In this document: positions 35,726-45,158 of the stretch, piece after piece | Layout: every line of letters starts with the position of its first letter | Position numbering within the stretch: the first letter of the stretch is position 1 | Assembly: GCF_900604535.1 (NCBI RefSeq) | Contig: NZ_UWOT01000016.1 | Coordinates: 10,238-74,237 of the forward strand | Origin: Romboutsia_E sp900604535 | Lineage (GTDB): Bacteria > Bacillota > Clostridia > Peptostreptococcales > Peptostreptococcaceae | DNA length: 64,000 nucleotides | Reading direction: 5' to 3' | The notes under the pieces: generated by a model | Database searches by the model: none | What the model saw: only the letters and a program-made list of their open reading frames with translations | What the model was told of the DNA's origin: nothing | Program-made: the position numbers and the translations under genes

Positions 35726-35917
35726 TTAGCAGCAGCCACCATCAAAAACGTCTCCACATCCACATACTATTAATAATAGTATTAAGAATGGTATCCATGC
35801 ACATATATCAAAATCTACCCATACATCTTGGAATGCTAAGAATAAGAAGAATAATACTATTATCCACCATCCACATCCACCAAAGAATCCATCGTCTCCA
35901 AAAAATCTGTCTAACAT
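35726..35917 (-). CDS. Small Cys/Gly/aromatic-rich membrane protein
   Basis: A 63-residue protein with a GGGGG ribosome site and its own terminator, so likely real. The N-terminus (MLDRFFGDDGFFGGCGWW) is followed by two hydrophobic helices (IIVLFFLFLAF and IPFLILLLIVC) separated by an acidic/aromatic hinge. It ends CGCGDVFDGGCC. Six cysteines in 63 residues, four of them in the last 13, suggest metal binding or disulfides. I do not recognise the family; small cysteine-bearing membrane proteins of sporulating Firmicutes are a loose analogy. Confidence 0.65.
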   Translation of the reverse strand: MLDRFFGDDGFFGGCGWWIIVLFFLFLAFQDVWVDFDICAWIPFLILLLIVCGCGDVFDGGCC

Positions 35918-36013
35918 TATGTTGTCCCCCTATATAATTTTTTTGAAGTTTTTTAACTCCTAGCTTATACTATGAGACAACTTTGATTTTTGACATTACT
36001 TTTTAATCAAATT

Positions 36014-37675
36014 TTATACTTCCATTATTATTGGAAATACACTAGGTCTTCTCTTTGTCTTTGTATATAAGTGATTCTCAACAGATTTTTTTATACTATT
36101 TTTTAAAATATGCCATTCTATAACTTTTTCTTCTAAACATTGTTCTACTACATTTCTTGATATATCCTTGATTTCATTTATTAAGTCTTCTGATTCTCTA
36201 GCATAAATAAATCCTCTTGTTATTATATCAGGTCCTGCTACAATCTCAAATGTATCTCTATTTATAGCTAAGACTATTGTTACCATACCATCATTTGCTA
36301 AGTACTTTCTATCTCTTAAAACTATATTACCTACATCTCCTACTCCTATACCATCTACATATAAAACACCTGTATGTATTTTCTGATTTGCATTAGCTTC
36401 ATTCTCTGATATTTCTAATACTTGACCAGTTTCTAATGTAAATACATTTTCAGGACTCATTCCAAGTTTTATAGCTAAATCACTATGATGTTTTAAATGT
36501 CTATACTCTCCATGAACAGGCATAAAGTATTTAGGTTTAACCAATGTATGTATTAACTTTAGTTCTTCTCTATATGCATGTCCAGATACATGTATATCTT
36601 CCAAATCTTCATATATTACTTCTACACCTTTTCTAAATAGTTGATTTATAACTCTTGAAATAATCTTATCATTCCCAGGTATTGGAGATGCCGATATTAT
36701 AAATAAATCATCTTTATCTATTTCAATTTTTTTATGTGATCCATGAGCTATCCTTGAAAGACCTGCCATTGATTCACCTTGACTTCCAGTTGTAATTATA
36801 GTTATGTTTTCATTAGGATACTTATTAATATCATCAATATCTATAACAGATTCATCTGGTATATGTAAATATCCTAAATCCATAGCTACTTGTGATACAT
36901 TTTCCATACTTCTTCCACTAAAAGCTATCTTTCTATTCTCTTTTATAGATGCATTTGCTATTTGTTGCATTCTATGTATATTTGATGCAAATGTAGCTAC
37001 TATTATCCTACCTTTTGCATTTCTAAAAATTCTATTTAGTGTTTCTCCTATTACCTTTTCAGAAAGTGAATGTCCTTCTCTTTCAACATTAGTGCTATCA
37101 GCTAATAGTAATAATACACCTTCATCCCCTAATGTTGAAAATCTATTTAAATCCATAACTAATCCATCAATAGGTGTATAATCAATTTTAAAATCTCCAG
37201 TGTGTACTATAGTTCCAATTGGTGTAAATATGGCTAATGAACAAGAATCTGCTATACTGTGTGTTGCCCTAATAAATTCTATACTCATATTATCAAATTT
37301 CACCATATATCCTGCATTAACCGGATTTAAAGTACATAAGTCTAACATTTTGTGCTCCTTTAACTTATTTTCAACTAGCCCTAAAGTTAACTTTGTACCA
37401 TATATAGGCATATTTAATTGTTTTATTATATATGGTATAGCTCCTATATGATCTTCATGACCATGTGTTAAAAATAAACCTTTTACCTTATCCTGTCTAT
37501 CAATCAAGTAACTTATATTCGGTATGACTAAGTCAACTCCATACATATCCTCATCTGGGAAAGATACTCCACAATCTATAACTATTATTTCATCTTCATA
37601 CTCTATTGCTGTAATATTTTTACCGATTTCTCCCAAACCTCCTAAAGGGATTATTTTTACACTTTTTTTATTCAT
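36014..37675 (-). CDS. rnj: Ribonuclease J
   Basis: A 553-residue metallo-beta-lactamase-fold RNase with endonuclease and 5' exonuclease activity, central to mRNA decay and rRNA maturation in Firmicutes. The zinc motif HGHEDHIG is at about residues 71-78. Later ligands occur in ATHSIADS, HTGDFKID and the C-terminal HVSGHA (about residue 365). The beta-CASP region and C-terminal domain are complete at normal length. The start has AAGGAGAA. No second copy is seen in this window. Confidence 0.96.
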   Translation of the reverse strand: MNKKSVKIIPLGGLGEIGKNITAIEYEDEIIVIDCGVSFPDEDMYGVDLVIPNISYLIDRQDKVKGLFLTHGHEDHIGAIPYIIKQLNMPIYGTKLTLGLVENKLKEHKMLDLCTLNPVNAGYMVKFDNMSIEFIRATHSIADSCSLAIFTPIGTIVHTGDFKIDYTPIDGLVMDLNRFSTLGDEGVLLLLADSTNVEREGHSLSEKVIGETLNRIFRNAKGRIIVATFASNIHRMQQIANASIKENRKIAFSGRSMENVSQVAMDLGYLHIPDESVIDIDDINKYPNENITIITTGSQGESMAGLSRIAHGSHKKIEIDKDDLFIISASPIPGNDKIISRVINQLFRKGVEVIYEDLEDIHVSGHAYREELKLIHTLVKPKYFMPVHGEYRHLKHHSDLAIKLGMSPENVFTLETGQVLEISENEANANQKIHTGVLYVDGIGVGDVGNIVLRDRKYLANDGMVTIVLAINRDTFEIVAGPDIITRGFIYARESEDLINEIKDISRNVVEQCLEEKVIEWHILKNSIKKSVENHLYTKTKRRPSVFPIIMEV

Positions 37676-37756
37676 ACTATTTTCTCCTTATCAATTGTCG
37701 TAATATATTTATATTATTTTTAACAATATATAAAAATCTATGTTGTTTTTAATATA

Positions 37757-37801
37757 AATAAAAAGCAAAGTCACTTAGTTTAAAGTAACTTTGCTTTTTA
37801 T
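37757..37801 (-). terminator. Terminator of the M20 amidohydrolase gene
   Basis: AAAAAGCAAAGT(C/T)ACTT pairs with its complement around TAGTTT, with T-tracts, abutting the stop codon. Confidence 0.85.
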
Positions 37802-37803
37802 CC

Positions 37804-38994
37804 TTAATTGAAATACAATGTGTTAATTACATGCATCATAACTCCAGTTGTTAAACACCCTTCATCTATATTAAAATTTGCTGTATGAAGTGGACTAATT
37901 ATATTTTTATCTTTATTTCCACATCCTAAATGAAAAAATACACCTTTACATTTATCCGTATAAAATGAAAAATCTTCTCCCCCCATAGATGGATATTCTT
38001 TTAATAAAAAATTATCTTTACCTAATAATTTACGTGTATTTTCTTTCACTATATCTACCAAATAATTATTGTTTATTACTGGAGGATACCAGTTTTGGTC
38101 AATATCTATATGTCCAATGCATCTATGCGCTTTAGATATATTTTCAACCATATCATAAACTCTATTGAGTATAAATTCTCTATCTTTTATTGTAAGCGCC
38201 CTTATAGTTCCCTCAATCTTCACTTCTTCACAAATAATATTTTGAGCTTCTCCTCCATTTATTTTTCCTAATGTAATAACACTAATATTAGAAGGTTCTA
38301 TTTCTCTACTAACTATATTTTGTAAAGCAAGTATAAGTTGAGATGAGGCAATTAGTGAGTCTACACCATTATTAGGATATGCTCCATGAGCCCTTTTACC
38401 TTTTATTCTAATTTTACATCCATTAGCGCTTGCATTCAGAGTATCATACTTACATTCTATAAATGATGTTTCTAAATAAGGTTGGACATGAAGTCCAAAT
38501 ATATAATCAACCTTTGGATTTTCCAAACATTTATTTTGTATCATATATTTAGCTCCACCTATATTTTCCTCCGCTGGTTGAAATAAGAATTTAATATTAA
38601 TATTTAGACTATCTCTTATTTCATATAATATTTTACATGCGCCTAATAATATTGCAGTATGAGCATCATGTCCGCAAGCATGCATTATACCTTTATTTAA
38701 AGACTTATACTCAACATCATTTTTTTCTTCAATCGGTAAGGCATCAATATCAGCTCTTATAGCTATTGTTTTTTTTGCATTTGACTTAATTATATATGCC
38801 ATTATTCCATAGTTATCATTAAATTCTTTATATTCTATACCTATCTCATCTAAATATTTCTTAATTTTACCTTTAGTTATAACTTCATTCATTGCAAGTT
38901 CTGGTGTTTTATGTAAATCTCTTCTTATGTCTACAATCCACTGTTTTAGTTCATTAGATTTATATTTAATTTGCTCTATATTTAATACACTCAC
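37804..38994 (-). CDS. M20 family amidohydrolase/peptidase
   Basis: A 396-residue zinc amidohydrolase of the M20D group (hippurate hydrolase, N-acyl-amino-acid deacylase, acetyldiaminopimelate deacetylase). Metal and catalytic segments: IRADIDALPIEE (about residue 77), GIMHACGHDAHTA (about 104), QPAEENIGGA (about 138) and the C-terminal SMGGEDFSFY (about 352). A dimerisation domain sits at about 185-300. It is monocistronic, so the acyl substrate cannot be told from context. Confidence 0.9.
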   Translation of the reverse strand: MSVLNIEQIKYKSNELKQWIVDIRRDLHKTPELAMNEVITKGKIKKYLDEIGIEYKEFNDNYGIMAYIIKSNAKKTIAIRADIDALPIEEKNDVEYKSLNKGIMHACGHDAHTAILLGACKILYEIRDSLNINIKFLFQPAEENIGGAKYMIQNKCLENPKVDYIFGLHVQPYLETSFIECKYDTLNASANGCKIRIKGKRAHGAYPNNGVDSLIASSQLILALQNIVSREIEPSNISVITLGKINGGEAQNIICEEVKIEGTIRALTIKDREFILNRVYDMVENISKAHRCIGHIDIDQNWYPPVINNNYLVDIVKENTRKLLGKDNFLLKEYPSMGGEDFSFYTDKCKGVFFHLGCGNKDKNIISPLHTANFNIDEGCLTTGVMMHVINTLYFN

Positions 38995-39036
38995 AATAAT
39001 CTCCCCTAAATTTTATAAATTAATTATATAATAAAA

Positions 39037-39072
39037 AAATAAGTAGGATATCAAAAGATCTCCTACTTATTT
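39037..39072 (-). terminator. Terminator of the hypothetical gene at 39107
   Basis: AAATAAGTAGGA(T)ATC pairs with GAT(C)TCCTACTTATTT around a short A-rich loop; T-tracts on both sides. Confidence 0.75.
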
Positions 39073-39106
39073 ATATTATAAAAACTACTCATATATTTTT
39101 AAAAGT

Positions 39107-39976
39107 TTAATTTTTGATGTATGAATTTAAAAATTCTATCATCATTGGCTTAATTATCCCTCCATAATCAACAACCTGAGTTATTTGATTATTATTTTCT
39201 GTCTTAGAATTAAAATTACTTATTTTAAAAGTTAAAATATTATTTATATTTTCAATTATGTATCCTGCATCTTTTGTAACTGTTATCTCTAAATCACCCA
39301 TATCTGAATCTATATCTTCAATTCTTTCTTTATTTGCACAAACGATTCCATCATCATATGAACTTCCGTATGTAGCAAATGGAATATAAAAACATTTAGT
39401 ACTATTCGCACTTTTTGATTTTATAAATAATCTTGGAGTAAGTTCACTTTTTCCCATAAATATAGGATTTGCTTCCGTTACTTCATCCAGATTTTCCTTT
39501 ATATCATTTAAAAATTTATTCATATCAAATTTTTCAGATTCAATTTTTAATATATTTAAATTATCTAAGTTCTCATTAGGTATGTATTTAGTAACATTTT
39601 TAAATACATCATAATAATCTTTTATTTCATAACCTTTTTGTATATACTCATTCTTTAATTCATACTCTTTATCAAATTCTGTTATAAGCTTAGTTAGTTC
39701 TTCTTTTGTATCAAAATCTTTTATTGTATCAACAAAAGGTATTATATTATTTGGCTTCATTAAAAACATTTCCAATGGTTTCATAGTATCATTTGCGAAC
39801 TTAATATCCTCTTCTTTAAAAGCTGCATTTATACCATCTTCTAAAAATGCCACTTCTACTTCCATTTCATATTCATCTTCACTAATTACATTTGAACCTA
39901 CTGGATACATTGCTATTAATTTACTTTTATCATACACATATCCAAAAGAATAACTTATTTCAAATTGTCTACTCAT
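39107..39976 (-). CDS. Hypothetical soluble protein, 289 aa
   Basis: I do not recognise the family. The protein is acidic, with mixed beta strands at the N-terminus (EISYSFGYVYDKSKLIAMYPVG), a helical middle rich in E, K and N (about residues 90-165) and a beta-rich C-terminal half ending in a short helix. No signal peptide or membrane segment. A good AGGAGG ribosome site supports it. It stands as a single gene with its own terminator. Nothing in the neighbourhood suggests a function. Confidence 0.7.
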   Translation of the reverse strand: MSRQFEISYSFGYVYDKSKLIAMYPVGSNVISEDEYEMEVEVAFLEDGINAAFKEEDIKFANDTMKPLEMFLMKPNNIIPFVDTIKDFDTKEELTKLITEFDKEYELKNEYIQKGYEIKDYYDVFKNVTKYIPNENLDNLNILKIESEKFDMNKFLNDIKENLDEVTEANPIFMGKSELTPRLFIKSKSANSTKCFYIPFATYGSSYDDGIVCANKERIEDIDSDMGDLEITVTKDAGYIIENINNILTFKISNFNSKTENNNQITQVVDYGGIIKPMMIEFLNSYIKN

Positions 39977-40035
39977 AATGTCCTCCTAATTAATTTTAAT
40001 TTATATTATATAATTTATCCAAAATTTATAAATTA

Positions 40036-40072
40036 CAACAAAAAAGCACCTAAATGTAGGTACTTTTGTAAT
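40036..40072 (-). terminator. Terminator of the small protein gene at 40079
   Basis: On the minus strand AAAAGTACCT pairs with AGGTGCTTTT (one G-T) around a 6-nt loop, then T6. Confidence 0.7.
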
Positions 40073-40078
40073 TAACTA

Positions 40079-40285
40079 TTATTTATCTTTAGTTACATTC
40101 TCTTTTTTATTTACATTTAATCTTCTCATTATTCTTATATGTTTTCTAATAAAATAAACTTCAAAAGTCATAGCTGCACAAGCTATCAGTCTTGTAGTCA
40201 TATCAGTTGTATTTATCGCTACATTATAAAAATACATAAATAACATTAAATCAATTCCGATTATTACAGTATCTAATATCTTCAC
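40079..40285 (-). CDS. Small two-helix membrane protein, hypothetical
   Basis: A 68-residue protein with two probable membrane helices (about residues 5-24 and 32-48) and a strongly basic tail (RKHIRIMRRLNVNKKENVTKDK) expected to face the cytoplasm. Ribosome site GAGATGACAAGGTG is acceptable. I know no family for it. Single gene, own terminator. Confidence 0.6.
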   Translation of the reverse strand: MKILDTVIIGIDLMLFMYFYNVAINTTDMTTRLIACAAMTFEVYFIRKHIRIMRRLNVNKKENVTKDK

Positions 40286-40389
40286 CTTGTCATCTCCTCT
40301 ATTCCAAAACTTTGAATAAAGAATTCAAGTTCTGTGATTATGGCATTAAAGTTATAATATCAGACTGCTTTTCTTTAGTCAATTATTAT

Positions 40390-40854
40390 CTATTTCTTAA
40401 GAGACCACTTTTTTGAAAATCCTGCATCTTCGCTAGACATAACTTTTGTCGACTTACATTTCGGACATACTATATCTTGGTATTCATAATTTACATAATA
40501 AATATATCCACATGTAGCACATCTAAACTTACAAACTTTTTTGTTATCTAAATCTTCATCTTCTTTAGGATCATTTTCTTTTATCGTTAATTTTATATTT
40601 TTCCCATCAACTAGTGCTACTGCTATTTTTTTTCTAGCTTCATTAATTAATGATTCAAAATCTTTTAATGTTATTCCCATTTTTTTAGAACATATTTTAC
40701 TACTATAACCTTCTACATCTTTTAAGCTAATTGCCTTCATTTCATCATTACTTAATTTTATTTCTTGTAAATTATCATCATTTTTTACGCAGTATTCAAT
40801 ATATCCTTTTTCTGGAAAAAACTTTATACTATCATAACTTCTAGTTTGCTTCAT
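40390..40854 (-). CDS. DUF134-like protein with C-terminal zinc ribbon
   Basis: 154 residues. The middle resembles the DUF134 helix-turn-helix pattern (LSNDEMKAISLKDVEGYSS, then KKMGITLKDFESLINEARKK and ALVDGKNI), seen in small DNA-binding-like proteins often beside Mrp or FeMo-cofactor-like genes. An acidic linker follows. The tail is a zinc ribbon with FRCATCGYIYYV and DIVCPKCKS, two CxxC pairs about 18 residues apart. It lies 60 bases downstream of the Mrp-like ATPase gene in the same direction, fitting the known association. Regulatory or metal-handling role is inference. Confidence 0.72.
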   Translation of the reverse strand: MKQTRSYDSIKFFPEKGYIEYCVKNDDNLQEIKLSNDEMKAISLKDVEGYSSKICSKKMGITLKDFESLINEARKKIAVALVDGKNIKLTIKENDPKEDEDLDNKKVCKFRCATCGYIYYVNYEYQDIVCPKCKSTKVMSSEDAGFSKKWSLKK

Positions 40855-40913
40855 AACAAAACCTCCTAATACTATAACTTTTCCAGATTCCAGATTTAAT
40901 GATAATTACATTA

Positions 40914-41774
40914 TTATATAGTAGAGATTATGTATTTTTCATTTTCAATTTTATTTAATGAATTTAACATATTATTTACTATAGGATTAAATAGATCATC
41001 TAAATTTTCATCACTCTCATATATTCCAACTGAAACATTACCTATTTCAGAGTTCATTGGTAATGATCCTAATAAATTTAAATTCATTTCATCTAAAAAA
41101 TCCCTACTATTATTACTATTAAAAATTCGAATTTTTTTACCACAATCTGGACATAGTATATAGCTCATATTTTCAACTACACCTATTATATCTATATTCA
41201 TTTTTTTCACCATATTTACTGCTTTTGAAACTATCATTGAGACCATATCTTGTGGAACTGATATCATAACTACTCCATTTAGAGGAATTGATTGCATTAC
41301 TGTTAATGCCACATCTCCTGTTCCTGGTGGCATATCTATAATAAGATAATCTAAATCTCCCCATATAACATCTGTATAGAATTGTTTAACTGCATTTGAT
41401 ATCATTGCACCTCTCCATATGACAGGTTGATTTTCATCTTCTATTAATAAATTTAAAGACATTACTTTTATATGATCTTTACTTATTACAGGATGTAATT
41501 CTCCGTCTATTGTATTAGCTCTTAAGTTGCTAACCCCTAATAACCTTGGTATACTAGGTCCAGTTATATCTGCATCTAATATACCTACTTTATACCCTTT
41601 CTTCCTTAAACTTTTTGCTATTAAAGCAGTACTAGTTGATTTTCCAACTCCACCTTTTCCACTCATTACCCCTATTATTCGATTAATTTTATTTTTAGGA
41701 TTATTACTTACTCCACAGCTTGACTGTTCTTTATTACAAGATTTACTTGATGGACAAGATCCACAATTTGACAT
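40914..41774 (-). CDS. Mrp/NBP35-family Fe-S carrier ATPase
   Basis: A 286-residue P-loop ATPase involved in Fe-S cluster assembly or transfer. The deviant Walker A GKGGVGKS is at about residues 39-46, and LDADITGPSIPRLLG and IIDMPPGTGD follow. The cluster-binding CPDC (within YILCPDCGKK, about residue 209) is present. An N-terminal cysteine-rich tail (CGSCPSSKSCNKEQSSC) may bind an extra cluster, as in NBP35. It is followed by the DUF134-like gene. Confidence 0.92.
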   Translation of the reverse strand: MSNCGSCPSSKSCNKEQSSCGVSNNPKNKINRIIGVMSGKGGVGKSTSTALIAKSLRKKGYKVGILDADITGPSIPRLLGVSNLRANTIDGELHPVISKDHIKVMSLNLLIEDENQPVIWRGAMISNAVKQFYTDVIWGDLDYLIIDMPPGTGDVALTVMQSIPLNGVVMISVPQDMVSMIVSKAVNMVKKMNIDIIGVVENMSYILCPDCGKKIRIFNSNNSRDFLDEMNLNLLGSLPMNSEIGNVSVGIYESDENLDDLFNPIVNNMLNSLNKIENEKYIISTI

Positions 41775-41961
41775 TTATTTTCCCCCTTTGATATTTATAC
41801 ATTTACTTTTAACTAAATAGTAGGACTTTTTTATATTTATGTCAAAGGCAAATATTTTTAATTTAATTTTATAATTCTTGGAATAATAACTTATATACAA
41901 ATAAATTTTATTAATATATAATATAATATTTTATATTATGACTTATAAGGAGATCGCTAAT

Positions 41962-42384
41962 ATGTCTAAACACTTTTCTATACAATTTAGCAACTTAAAA
42001 TCTAAGTTTATTGAATATATAAAATTTAATATAGTTGGAATAAGCAACTTTTGGATATCTCAGTTTTTTTATCTTATGCTTTTTTTAAAATTTAAAATAA
42101 ATTATTTAGTTTCCTATACTATTGTCAGTGTCATTAGCATAAGTGCCTCTTACTTTCTAAACTCAAAGTATACATTTAAAAATAGTAAACTTTCATTAAA
42201 AAAATTTTTGCTTACTTTCTTAGTTTATATATTTGAGTATATATTAAATATGGGAGTAATTATATTTATGGTTAATATATTAGGAATAAGCAAAGTATTT
42301 GCACCAATGCTTGCTCCCGTGATTTCTACTATACCTATATTTTTTTTAATGAAATTTGTTATAAATAATCAAAAACTACAATAA
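41962..42384 (+). CDS. GtrA-family membrane protein
   Basis: About 140 residues with four membrane helices, the size and layout of GtrA/DPMS flippase-like proteins that help move lipid-linked sugars. Typical segments are YIKFNIVGISNFW, SYFLNSKYTF and a helical C-terminus. I place the start at the ATG at 41962: AAGGAGA lies eight bases upstream, inside what an earlier ATG (41938) would code. No glycosyltransferase partner is adjacent. Single gene, convergent with larA. Confidence 0.82.
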   Translation: MSKHFSIQFSNLKSKFIEYIKFNIVGISNFWISQFFYLMLFLKFKINYLVSYTIVSVISISASYFLNSKYTFKNSKLSLKKFLLTFLVYIFEYILNMGVIIFMVNILGISKVFAPMLAPVISTIPIFFLMKFVINNQKLQ

Positions 42385-42387
42385 TAA

Positions 42388-42442
42388 AGTAAAAAAGAGT
42401 TGTACAAAATACATTAAGTACTTTATACAACTCTTTTTTACA
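42388..42442. terminator. Bidirectional terminator between gtrA-like gene and larA
   Basis: AAAAAAGAGTTGTA pairs with TACAACTCTTTTTT around an AT-rich loop of about 25 nt; T-tracts at both ends. Confidence 0.8.
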
Positions 42443-43724
42443 TTGATATAGGTAATGTATTACCTCCATATGGCATCAAAGTTATTTTTGGATTTTCAAT
42501 TTCACAAATTTCATAAGCTAACTTCATGGCCTCATCTAAATCATGACATGGTATCATATTAAAATCTTTCACTATATCATCATCTAAATTGGATATAAAT
42601 ATAACTTTTCTATGATTTGCTGTATAGGCTGTTTTATAAGCTGCATATCCTGGTACAGTAAAGTTTTCTTTTAATGCATTTTCCATATCTTCTAAGGTAG
42701 TATACTTAAACCATTCTGCAAATTCATCAGCACCTAATCCATCCCTACATTCACTAGCTAATATTAATACACTGTTCTCTTTTCCGCCATACAATGCATT
42801 ATCCATGGTCTTTATAGTTTGGTATAAGTTAATATCTTTAGGAAATCCTCCTGCTGATGCCACTATTATGTCTGCTTGACTTTGTACTGGAACTCCATAA
42901 AGACTTCTTATAAATAAGCCACCTTCATACCATGCTTTATAAAAATGTCCCGCTACAAATTTTATAAAGTTTCCTTCTGTATCAAGAATAACATTAAATA
43001 AAAAGTCTGGATTTACAATTTTACAAACTTCATTCATATCTTCTCTTAGTGGATTACCTTGTACTATATTAGGTCCTGCCATTAAATTAAGACCACTTGA
43101 TTTTCCTGGATTAAAACAAAGTCTATGATTTGCTTGTATTGTATCTATTCCTACAACACCTGGAAGTATACTCTTAGCACCTCCTCCAAATCCTGCAAAT
43201 ATATGGAATACTATTCCTCCAGTTAATATTACTCTATCTGCTTCATATACTCTCTTATTTAAATATATAGGAGTCTTTCTACTTGATTCTCCTAAATAAA
43301 CTAGTTCATTTTTATCCTCACATTCATGGTCATATACATTAATTCTATCTAGAACTTCTTTTCCTACAACAGCTATTAATTCTTCTTTTGTACTTTTTCT
43401 ATGTCCACCTAAAGCTATTACTACAAACATATCTTCATCTTTCACGCCTAAATATGAAAGATAATTTACTATATGTATTACAAATTTATTACTCTGCATC
43501 CAAGCTCTGGTTATATCACTTACTATTATAGATATTTTTTCACCTGGCTTTATAATATCTCGAAGTGCTTCTGTTCCAATAGGATTATCTAAAACTTCAT
43601 TAACTTTTTTTTCTATATCTATTATAGAATCTACATGTTTTGGTTTAAGCAAATGAATAATATGCTCATCTTTTATACATGTAATTAATGTGGTATCTCC
43701 ATATTTAAAACTATATTCCCCCAT
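42438..43724 (-). CDS. larA: LarA-family nickel-pincer lactate racemase homolog
   Basis: A 428-residue protein of LarA length. Key residues are in place: GGHR (histidine about 103), the lysine of GGGAKSILPG (about residue 183) to which the nickel-pincer cofactor attaches, VFHIFAGF with its histidine, and ANHRLCFNP (about 199). The family racemises lactate or other 2-hydroxyacids. The cofactor synthesis genes larB, larC and larE are not in this window. GAGGT precedes the ATG. A fragment of a second larA-like end lies just upstream (43800-43889). Confidence 0.88.
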   Translation of the reverse strand: MGEYSFKYGDTTLITCIKDEHIIHLLKPKHVDSIIDIEKKVNEVLDNPIGTEALRDIIKPGEKISIIVSDITRAWMQSNKFVIHIVNYLSYLGVKDEDMFVVIALGGHRKSTKEELIAVVGKEVLDRINVYDHECEDKNELVYLGESSRKTPIYLNKRVYEADRVILTGGIVFHIFAGFGGGAKSILPGVVGIDTIQANHRLCFNPGKSSGLNLMAGPNIVQGNPLREDMNEVCKIVNPDFLFNVILDTEGNFIKFVAGHFYKAWYEGGLFIRSLYGVPVQSQADIIVASAGGFPKDINLYQTIKTMDNALYGGKENSVLILASECRDGLGADEFAEWFKYTTLEDMENALKENFTVPGYAAYKTAYTANHRKVIFISNLDDDIVKDFNMIPCHDLDEAMKLAYEICEIENPKITLMPYGGNTLPISM

Positions 43725-43799
43725 AACCTCACCTCTTGTTAGTTTTATTTATGATTATACCACTTATTATTATAAATTTCTTTACTTTTTTCAGAATTT

Positions 43800-43889
43800 T
43801 TAGATTTTTTCAATAATATAGGCAAATGTATTTTCTCCGTATGACATTAACATAACTTTATAATTGTATTTATTACAAAGTATATTTAC
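43800..43889 (-). pseudogene. Relic of a second larA-like gene (C-terminal end only)
   Basis: The minus-strand frame 43889-43800 (30 codons) ends KVMLMSYGENTFAYIIEKI. This aligns with the end of the intact LarA (KITLMPYGGNTLPISM): K, LM, YG, NT and I are shared, in register. Upstream it meets a TGA at 43890-43892. It lies between the YkvI-like transporter and larA, so an older arrangement may have had two tandem larA genes. Confidence 0.5.
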
Positions 43890-43909
43890 TCAACCAGTAT
43901 ACCTAAATC

Positions 43910-44980
43910 TTATACATATATGTTTTTTATAAATAAACCTATTATTATTAGTACTCCCAATGCTCCTGATATAGGATATATAAAGTTTACTAATACCGAA
44001 AATGGAATTCTTCCACCTATTAAAGCTATTAATGAACATAAAAATGCTATAAGGTTAAATTTCCACGTTCCCTCTTTTGCAAAACTATTACATACACTCC
44101 ATAATAAAGGCACTGCTGTTGTATATATTCCAGCTATAAGTATAAATGAAAATAAAATACCTACTATTGGTCCTATTTTTTTAGCCATATATAAAGTGGG
44201 AATTTCATTTAAACATATATTTTCGATATCTGATAATATCCCTAAATTAATAACTAAACAAGCCAACATAAAAGCTAACCCACCTAAAATACCACCCCAT
44301 CTACAATTAATTTTATTAGTAGATGTTTGTCCTACACTTACTAAAAATGTCGTAACCATTATTATATTAAGACCACTATATAGTATACCTGTAAGGTGCC
44401 AATTATCTACTGCCTTAGTTACATTGAGTGCTGAAACTATATTTTCACTATTGATGAAGCTTGAATAATTTCTCGATACAGTTATAATTCCAACTGCTAA
44501 TGACACTATTACGATTATAGGTCCAACATTTCCTAAAATATCTACAACTCTTTTTATACCCATTAATACCGATACTAAAGATAAGACAGCCATAAGTGTA
44601 CTTCCAATATTTCTATCTATGCCATAATATTGACTTATTGATGCACCTGCTCCAGAGACCATCACTATAAAGCTACAAAGAAAAAATACTGGCATAAACA
44701 TTTTAAATAAATTTCCAATAGATTCTCCCCATAAATATGTGAATATATCATTAGATGACTTCAAGTTAATACTTTTCCCTATTTCTAATAACTTTGATCC
44801 ACAATAACACATTATAATCATACAAATAAATGTAGAAAAAATACTTTTATGTACTCCATGTGCAGAAAAAAATTGCATTATTTCTTGCCCTGTTGCAAAC
44901 CCTGAACCTATGCATACCGATATATATGTTCCTGCAAACTTTAAAATCTCTTTCACTTTATATTTATCTTGCATGTTCAT
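43910..44980 (-). CDS. YkvI-like membrane transporter (APC superfamily)
   Basis: A 356-residue protein with about ten membrane helices. FAGTYISVCIGSGFATGQEIMQFF near the N-terminus is typical of the YkvI group, distant relatives of APC amino acid carriers. Substrate unknown. Its position upstream of larA and a larA relic might suggest a hydroxyacid or amino acid, but this is speculative. The start has AGGAGGATG. The gene ends 20 bases before the larA relic. Confidence 0.78.
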   Translation of the reverse strand: MNMQDKYKVKEILKFAGTYISVCIGSGFATGQEIMQFFSAHGVHKSIFSTFICMIIMCYCGSKLLEIGKSINLKSSNDIFTYLWGESIGNLFKMFMPVFFLCSFIVMVSGAGASISQYYGIDRNIGSTLMAVLSLVSVLMGIKRVVDILGNVGPIIVIVSLAVGIITVSRNYSSFINSENIVSALNVTKAVDNWHLTGILYSGLNIIMVTTFLVSVGQTSTNKINCRWGGILGGLAFMLACLVINLGILSDIENICLNEIPTLYMAKKIGPIVGILFSFILIAGIYTTAVPLLWSVCNSFAKEGTWKFNLIAFLCSLIALIGGRIPFSVLVNFIYPISGALGVLIIIGLFIKNIYV

Positions 44981-45097
44981 CCTCCTAACATATAAATAAC
45001 TTTGTCCATAATTATCTATATGCTAAGATATCTAGTTATAATAACTAAATAATAATTTATTGTACAAATTATATTTGGATATAATTATCATATTAAA

Positions 45098-45134
45098 ATA
45101 GGGCATCTCAAGTTGAGATACCCTATTTACTTTA
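45098..45134 (-). terminator. Terminator of the dicarboxylate symporter gene
   Basis: AAATAGGG(C)ATCTCAA pairs with TTGAGAT(A)CCCTATTT around a short loop, with T-tracts. Confidence 0.8.
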
Positions 45135-45158
45135 GCCGATCAATATTTACTAACCTAT

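Noticed and set aside
43920..44468. 182-codon open frame on the plus strand
   Set aside because: Antisense to the YkvI-like transporter; no ribosome site and no recognisable domain.
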